DNA from: Aquila chrysaetos chrysaetos
Taxonomy: Eukaryota > Chordata > Aves > Accipitriformes > Accipitridae
NCBI RefSeq assembly: GCF_900496995.4
Contig: NC_044030.1
Span: 78,718,017 to 78,782,016, forward strand
Direction: 5' to 3'
Length of the DNA stretch: 64,000 nt
Below, one piece after another: positions 58,401 through 64,000 of this stretch (position 1 is its first letter; the number at the start of each line of letters is the position of its first letter). The notes beneath the pieces were generated by a model. The model saw only the letters and a list, made by a program, of their open reading frames with translations, was not told the DNA's origin and made no database searches. Made by a program: the position numbers and the translations under genes.

Positions 58401-60402
58401 GTCATGTGTTCCTAATTAATATTGCCCAAACCTATCCTTTTCTCTCTCTTCTCTGTTAAAACATTTTCCTAGAGCAAGTCTGCCTCTGTATTTCACTAGT
58501 TTGATGTCTTCAAATGCCTTCTTAAAATGTGTCTTGTATGAGAACAGTAAGTGCTCCTGAAATTAGGACTGTATTGTAGCGTCACCCTACGACAGAGGTA
58601 GAGTTAGCCATGTGTGGGCAGCGTGAAGAATGGCTCTTCTCACATTGACTACTTGCCTTAGCAGCCTTAATAGTGTCATTTTACAGGAGTTTTCTTTTTG
58701 CCTTGTACACAAATTGGTCACATTTAAATTTTCTGCATAACTGAGAGGGGAATTATCACCCAGAACCATTGAGACCAGCACATAGATGTATTTCATGTCC
58801 TCTGGCATTTAGCATACCTACACAGAGAAGAACTTAGACACATGGCATGGAAGGTGAGAGACCCAGTGCAATCTCTGCCTTGCACAGAGACAAGCTCCAG
58901 GGTCCTGTAGAAGTTGACGTTCAGGCTGTGGCACACTGTACCTCTGTGCAAGACTTCCTAGATCAGCCTGCTGTGAGAATGGGAGTCACTGTCTTCAAGG
59001 AGTATCTGACTAAGTGTAATTTTTTCCTGAGTGAGACAGTGATTCCTGCTGTGGCCCTGCCATTTCACTGGGAATGGACAGCATGGCCCAGTAGGAGAAA
59101 CATGCTAGCTGTAAAAGATACACATGGGAAGAGGCTACAGGTATCAGATGGGCATTGAGTGAAGGACTAGTGAAGGAGGAGAGAAAAGGGCAGAACAGTG
59201 AAGAGCTATGAAGGTGAAATCAATAAGTCTGAATAAGAGAGGGTGGACAAGGCAGTGCCTGAGGAGAAACCCAAGGAGATGCTCATATGGTTGGTGTGAT
59301 GGAGGCTGAGGCCATAGGGATATAGAGGGGTGTTGGTGAGTGGGAGGGAGAAGTGTGGTCTGCACTTGGTCATGTTACAGCTGCATCAGGATAGGGGGCA
59401 AAATAAAAGCCAGAGGTTTGAAATGGTGTAAGAGAAAATGAAGGATTTGGGTCTAGCCTGGATGTGTGCAGCAGAAGAAAAGGCGAAGGCTAAGAAGCCT
59501 TCCAATTTAAATTACTTTTTTTCAGTGAGAAGTCAGGGCTGTTTCTCAGGCAGTCTTACACACTACAGCAAGCAGTCCTGCTATGGAAAACAATAGACAT
59601 AGTTTGAGCACTTTCACATTTTATACATGAGATAGATTGGTGTTTGCTGTAGCTTACACACCTTGCTGCTCATTGTCAGCCAGGAGGCAGCGGTGTCTGA
59701 ATTGGGAAAGTCAAAGGCTTTATGACTGCAATGTGGTTTCTTCAGCACATGTGGATGCTAATGGTTCCCTGCAGACTCATGGGCTCCCGACACCGGGAGA
59801 AAGGCTTGTGGGTGATCTCGCTTTCTTCCTAACACTCCCATGGCTGTCCCTGCACTATCTTGCCAGTAGTGGCCAAAGTAGACAACTGTGCTGGAAATGC
59901 AGGGGCCAATTCAGAGCCAAATGGGAAGGAATAAAAGTCCTATTTTGAGATACTGCTCTACTGACTCACTCAGTTTGGGCCCTCTGCTTACAGATAGTTC
60001 AACAGTGAGACAAAAGCAACAAATGAAGTATTTTCTGTTCCTGTGGAAGAAAACATGGTGACATTTTTCTTCATAGAATTTCTTAAGTTTGTCAAAAGCA
60101 GGAATCCTTGACAATTTGTCGACAACCTGGGGCTAGACTCTGTTACAGCAATTTACTTGGGATCTGCATAGCAGATACATTTTAAAAGGTCATATAATGG
60201 TGGAATATCTTTCTGGGGCCAGACAGAGTTGTCCCCCCAGGCTATGAGTTGGAGAGCTCTAGCTGGGTTAAAAAAAAGTGAAACAGAATCCAAATGCTAT
60301 GTTTTTACATGTTGAATTTTGGGAAATGGTTAAGCAGAGAAGGAAAGAGTTTTCTTACTTTCAAAGTTAACAAAATCCCTTCTTATCCTTTAGGAAAAAG
60401 AA

Positions 60403-60420
60403 TTTTTTTTTTTTTTTTTT
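60403..60420 (+). repeat. (T)18 homopolymer
   Basis: A T run in the RRM3 intron. Confidence 0.9.
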
Positions 60421-62951
60421 AAATTGGCTTTCTGAACAAAAAATTATAATCAGCGCCACCTTCAGTGGACTTAGCAAACAAACAAAAGGCCTGATTTTCT
60501 GAAACAGCCTCTACATTTTTACATTGCTTTAAAGTTGAAGGTCAGCAGGGTGGGAGGTTTTGAAGAGCAGAGTGACATACTTGTGCTAATTAGCTACCTG
60601 TACTTCTGCTATTTCTATCCTTCTGGAGGTGGTGCACATGGCAGCATAGTCAACATGTTTGTCTGAGACCAACAGTCACAGCAGGCACTCAGGTTCATGG
60701 GAAAGTAAGTTAAAGCCAGAGAAAACTAAGACTTGAGCCCTGGGATGCAAAACTGACTGGACTTGGATATTTGTGTCCCAGAAACTAGTATAAGGTGACT
60801 AAGATCCACTAGCAATCTCTAATTCCTGCTTTTGCTTGCCTGTGCGCTTGAGTCAACGCATCCAAAGGATACCTTCCTGCTTTCAGGGCGGAATATCCCA
60901 CTATTAGTTTTGGAGGTTACTTCATCAAACAAGCTGATGTTTAGTTTCTCCTAGTAAGACTCAATGTTAAGAAAAATTTCTGCTAAGATGCCCCAATTCC
61001 TGCTCAGCTATCAGCCACAAGCTCACAGTACCTTGGAAGCAACAATAAAGCCAGCCCCACAACCCTGCCCCACAAGCTAGGTATGTGTTGCTATCATCAT
61101 GAAACCTTGTAGCCAGAAAGCCTTTGAGCTAAGAGGAGATAAGGTGAATACCTGTCCAGAAGATACTCTCAGTTGTTAGACTTGGCTCTCACCTCATTTC
61201 TCCATTTACCTTTGGTCTTCCCACTTGTCAATATGGGGAAAACCAGGCTCAGTAGTCCCCTAAATATTTGTGATAGGAATGGCAATTTCATTGCCAAAGG
61301 TCCATTTCTAACCCGTGGATATCCTTGAAGCATTAGTTTTCAATGTCACCTAGAGCTGTGCCGGTCTGCTCATCTTGTTATGAGCTTTTATATGGTTAAA
61401 GGTCTAAAAAGGAGGTGGGCTCTGGAAAGAATGGGGCTAATTCATAATTCCTCATTTGAATTTCCCAACTACCTCTTCATACCAAAGTCTTTGTCCTTCA
61501 TACCTCTAGTGCTTGAGAGTGCAGCAACCCAATGACTACTGGTGAAGGGTAATGCTGTGTCCCCTCACTTCAGGGGCAGAGCTCCTTCAATCAAAGGGGA
61601 AACCAGGCTATTTGGGCCCTCTATGGATGGGCAGGAGGAACTGTGTATAGAGAAGGGGCATGAAACTCTTGGAAGTACTATCCTCTGACATGCAGCATAG
61701 CTAGCAAGGGATGAGGTAAGAGTTTTCTGAGGTGGGCTGTCCAGGAGGGAAAAGGGGAAGGCAGGATGGAAGGGAAGCATAGTGTGGAGACTGAGAATGG
61801 CTTTAAAATCAAATGAAAGTCCAGTAAGTCTTAACTCTGGAAATTTGCCTGAGAGACAGAGTCCAGATCAGCTGCAAGTAACAGGAAAAGAAAAGCAATA
61901 GTTTGTCCCATTGTGCTTCTCAGGGAAGGTCTGCAAAGAATGCAGGATGGTGGAGAACCAGAAATTACACATCCCAGTGGTGGGCACATGGATGGGGCAG
62001 ATTCTCTGTCCATCAGGCGGGATAGGACCAAATGTGGCAGGGTCCCCATGCTGCTGCACTGCCAGAAGGGACCCTTCACAGCAACACCTTTGCAAACAGC
62101 GGGATCCCACTGAGACACCACGCACACATCACCACCTGGCTGTTGGCTGGCTGAGCCTTCCCGTTGTGGGTGCAGCTCAGGGTGTCCCTAGCTGGTGGCT
62201 CACAGGCAGCTGAGGCTGTGCTCTTTTCATGCTCCAGCTGGTGGGGTTGAGCCAGCAGTGAGGCCAGAGCTCTGTGAGCATGGTGCAGTTTTTCAAACCC
62301 AGCCTCTTAGCATGGCCTGTCAGCTGAGGCAGAGGGTTCGCTCAGTCTATCTCTGTCTGCTGTGCTGCTGACTCGGGTCCAGCGGGCTCGGAGCATGGCT
62401 GCCTGCGGTCCGCCGAGCAGTCATCCCCCTGGAAGACCAGGCTTTCAACTGATGTACACCCCTTGTGCCCTTGCAGTCTAGTGCACCACAGCTGCTGGAA
62501 AGCTACCCCCGCCGCTCTGTCTTCCCTTCAACCCCATGACCTGTTTTTCCTTTTCCTTAGGTACAGAAATTCCCCTTCTGCCACATGCTCCCACTGCTGA
62601 CCCTGTCAGCATTTCACCTACCCCCACAGCCCCCTCCATTTTGCTCCAGGTGCTTTAGGCCTTTCTGTACCCTTCCCACCTCCCCTTCCAAGGGAGGGTA
62701 TTATTTTCCACCCCACCACCAGTAGCTGCAGCACCCTGCTGCTGGTGAGATGCCAAACCTTCACCTCTACGCAGTGCACACAACTCTGAGCATGAGACAA
62801 GTAGGAGAGAAAGAGGGAAGGGGAAAGTATCGACAGGAGTAAATTGAGAGAAATCATAAAGCTTAAGCAGAAAGAAAGCAGTTTGAAAGGTAAAGTATTC
62901 AGAGAAAGCCCTTTCCTGGATGAATCTAATTGTTTTGTTATCTTTACCCAC

Positions 62952-63095
62952 CAAAGCATTTACTTTGGTTTGTCGCCCGATCCACAAACACTTTCGAGGA
63001 GATGACATTACCGAAAGGCAGGAACATCTGCATCAGCTCAGCATCCCCAAACTCCTGGGGCAGATGGTAGATAAACAGGTTACAGCCCTCTGGTC
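62952..63095 (-). CDS. CELF4: CELF family RNA-binding protein, penultimate coding exon (first half of RRM3)
   Basis: This 144-nt exon is read on the minus strand. It starts after a TAG acceptor (AG at 63097-63096) and ends at TTTG|GTGGGT (donor GT at 62951-62950). It encodes [20 protein letters not shown] and onward to NQSKCFG, the start of the third RRM of CELF/Bruno-like proteins. NLFIYHLP is the RNP2 strand and KCFG is the first half of RNP1. The exon begins with 2 nt of a split glycine codon and ends with 1 nt of another, so it joins the exon at 41287 in frame. These proteins are nuclear and cytoplasmic regulators of splicing, mRNA stability and translation, and RRM3 binds GU-rich RNA. 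CELF4 is preferred over CELF3 and CELF6 because of the macro-intron architecture and the KDANRPY end. The family assignment is near certain; the paralog is about 70% sure. Confidence 0.95.
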
Positions 63096-64000
63096 CTATC
63101 AAGAGAAAAAGAAGACCCATGAATGGAGAGAAATAGGATATGAGGAAGCACATGGTGGAGATCTACTTTGGCATCTCCTCTCTCTGACTAGTGAGGGGTC
63201 ACCTCTAAGAAGCAGTCTGTAGACTCTCAGAGGAATGGACAAAGCAGAAGACCAAGAACTCATAAAGTCACCTACAGGCTGTACTAACTTCATTAACCTT
63301 CCCAGGACAGACACCAGGGTAAAATCTAGAGACAGAGGAATGCAGCAGCACATGTGGCCATGGAAAGATAGAATGGAAGAATAAGAACAAAAAGAATGAA
63401 AGAATGTGGTTCATAGTTTTTCTTTTCTCCTCATAATCTCATTTAATCTGTAGAGTTTTGGGCAACACACATTAACCTTTGCCTCTTCTCAGTGTCTGCA
63501 TGCAGAATTTTCATTATCTTTCTTGTATCTGTGTAAGGACTGCAATAACAAGTAGAAAGATATGCACAAACCCACAGGCTTATTTTGTTTTGTGGAATTT
63601 TACATTCAACCCCCCAGCTTGACTTAGCCTCGAAGACTCCCCCAAATCTGGACAGTTTGGCCATGTCCTCCATTCTAGAGGGTTCTGCAAGAGAGATTAC
63701 AGATGGATTTAAATCCAAATTACTAGACAAGAGGAACTGCCTTTTTTGCCTCAGTGTTGTAACATATATTCTTACAGACTTCAGAGGGTGCTTGGAAAAA
63801 TATCAGAGAGGAGTCTTTAGTTGGAATATGCAGTTTTATTAAAGTAGAGACCCTTCAAAAATGTTCTGTTGAAATTGTATTTTGGGGCAGAAGAGGGAGA
63901 ATATGCCTCTGGTCAAATAGCCTAGAATGAAACTTTTCAATGTGACTTTTATTTTTAAGGATGATGTACATGAGCAAAAGTCAAAAGGGAACAGGTGTGT
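63096..64000 (-). other. CELF4: 3' part of the intron upstream of the RRM3 exon
   Basis: This DNA lies 5' of the RRM3 exon in the direction of transcription. The acceptor region reads CTCTTGATAG with a weak, purine-interrupted pyrimidine tract. No further CELF exon is visible before the window edge. Some open frames cross the intron/exon boundary on the minus strand, but they are incidental. Confidence 0.85.

Larger units (their letters stand above)
41288..62951 (-). other. CELF4: Intron interrupting RRM3 of the CELF gene (21,664 nt)
   Basis: The boundaries are fixed by the reading frame: donor GTGGGT at 62951 and acceptor GACAG ending at 41288, splitting the RNP1 glycine codon. Its 3' end on the minus strand has a long pyrimidine-rich tract (about 41,370-41,500). 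No other CELF-like exon is recognisable. The contents are CR1 copies (about 48,035-49,216 and 52,655-53,282), MIR-like remnants (about 56,950-57,065 and 58,335-58,400), simple repeats, and a CpG-richer patch with a plus-strand acceptor-like site near 57,334. Confidence 0.9.

Noticed and set aside
62370..62420. Small cluster of CpGs (CGGGTCCAGCGGGCTCGG)
   Set aside because: Too short and isolated to be called a CpG island or promoter.
62944..63153. Extension of the RRM3 open frame beyond both exon ends
   Set aside because: Upstream MCFLISYF... and the terminal extra Gly come from intron sequence. The exon edges at 63095 and 62952 are fixed by the in-frame join to the last exon.
1..64000. tRNA, rRNA, CRISPR, prophage, bacterial operons or an intact endogenous retrovirus
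   Set aside because: None seen. There are no clover-leaf boxes, regular spacer arrays, ribosome binding sites, paired LTRs or long gag/pol frames by eye.

Overview
The window looks like vertebrate nuclear DNA, most likely from a bird. It has long AT-rich non-coding stretches and split coding exons. It also carries CR1-type retroposon tails ending in the ATTCTATGATTCTATGA signature, plus degraded MIR-like and palindromic amniote repeats. There are no bacterial, phage, CRISPR or operon features.

One gene can be supported with confidence: the 3' end of a CELF/Bruno-like RNA-binding protein gene on the minus strand. CELF4 is the most likely paralog because the C-terminus ends in [10 protein letters not shown] and the introns are very long; CELF3 and CELF6 are harder to exclude than CELF5. 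Two coding exons (62952-63095 and 41160-41287) join exactly in frame to give the third RNA-recognition motif (RRM3) and the C-terminus. The intron between them is 21,664 nt.

The stop codon is followed 39 nt later by a strong splice donor (41120/41119). No poly(A) signal is seen for about 1 kb beyond it. From about 19915 down to about 14880 on the minus strand lies an AT-rich block that starts after an extreme polypyrimidine tract and a CAG acceptor and ends at an AATAAA. I read it as a separate terminal exon of about 5 kb that is entirely 3' UTR, reached through a second giant intron (about 21.2 kb). This is inference and needs transcript data.

Layout, low to high coordinate: 1-14,880, flanking DNA 3' of the CELF gene, with CR1 copies and one possible terminal exon of a convergent plus-strand gene (2809 to about 3600); 14,880-19,915, inferred 3' UTR exon with a perfect hairpin, two palindromic repeat units and several poly(A) signals; 19,916-41,120, inferred 3' UTR intron; 41,121-41,287, last coding exon; 41,288-62,951, intron with an old long CR1 and a tandem CR1 pair; 62,952-63,095, RRM3 exon; 63,096-64,000, next intron upstream.

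No clearly new biological system is visible. The most interesting points are about RNA processing of the CELF gene: the 3' UTR intron with its two polypyrimidine-led acceptors, a tandem donor, and an in-frame alternative acceptor that would insert 24 residues into the RNP1 motif.
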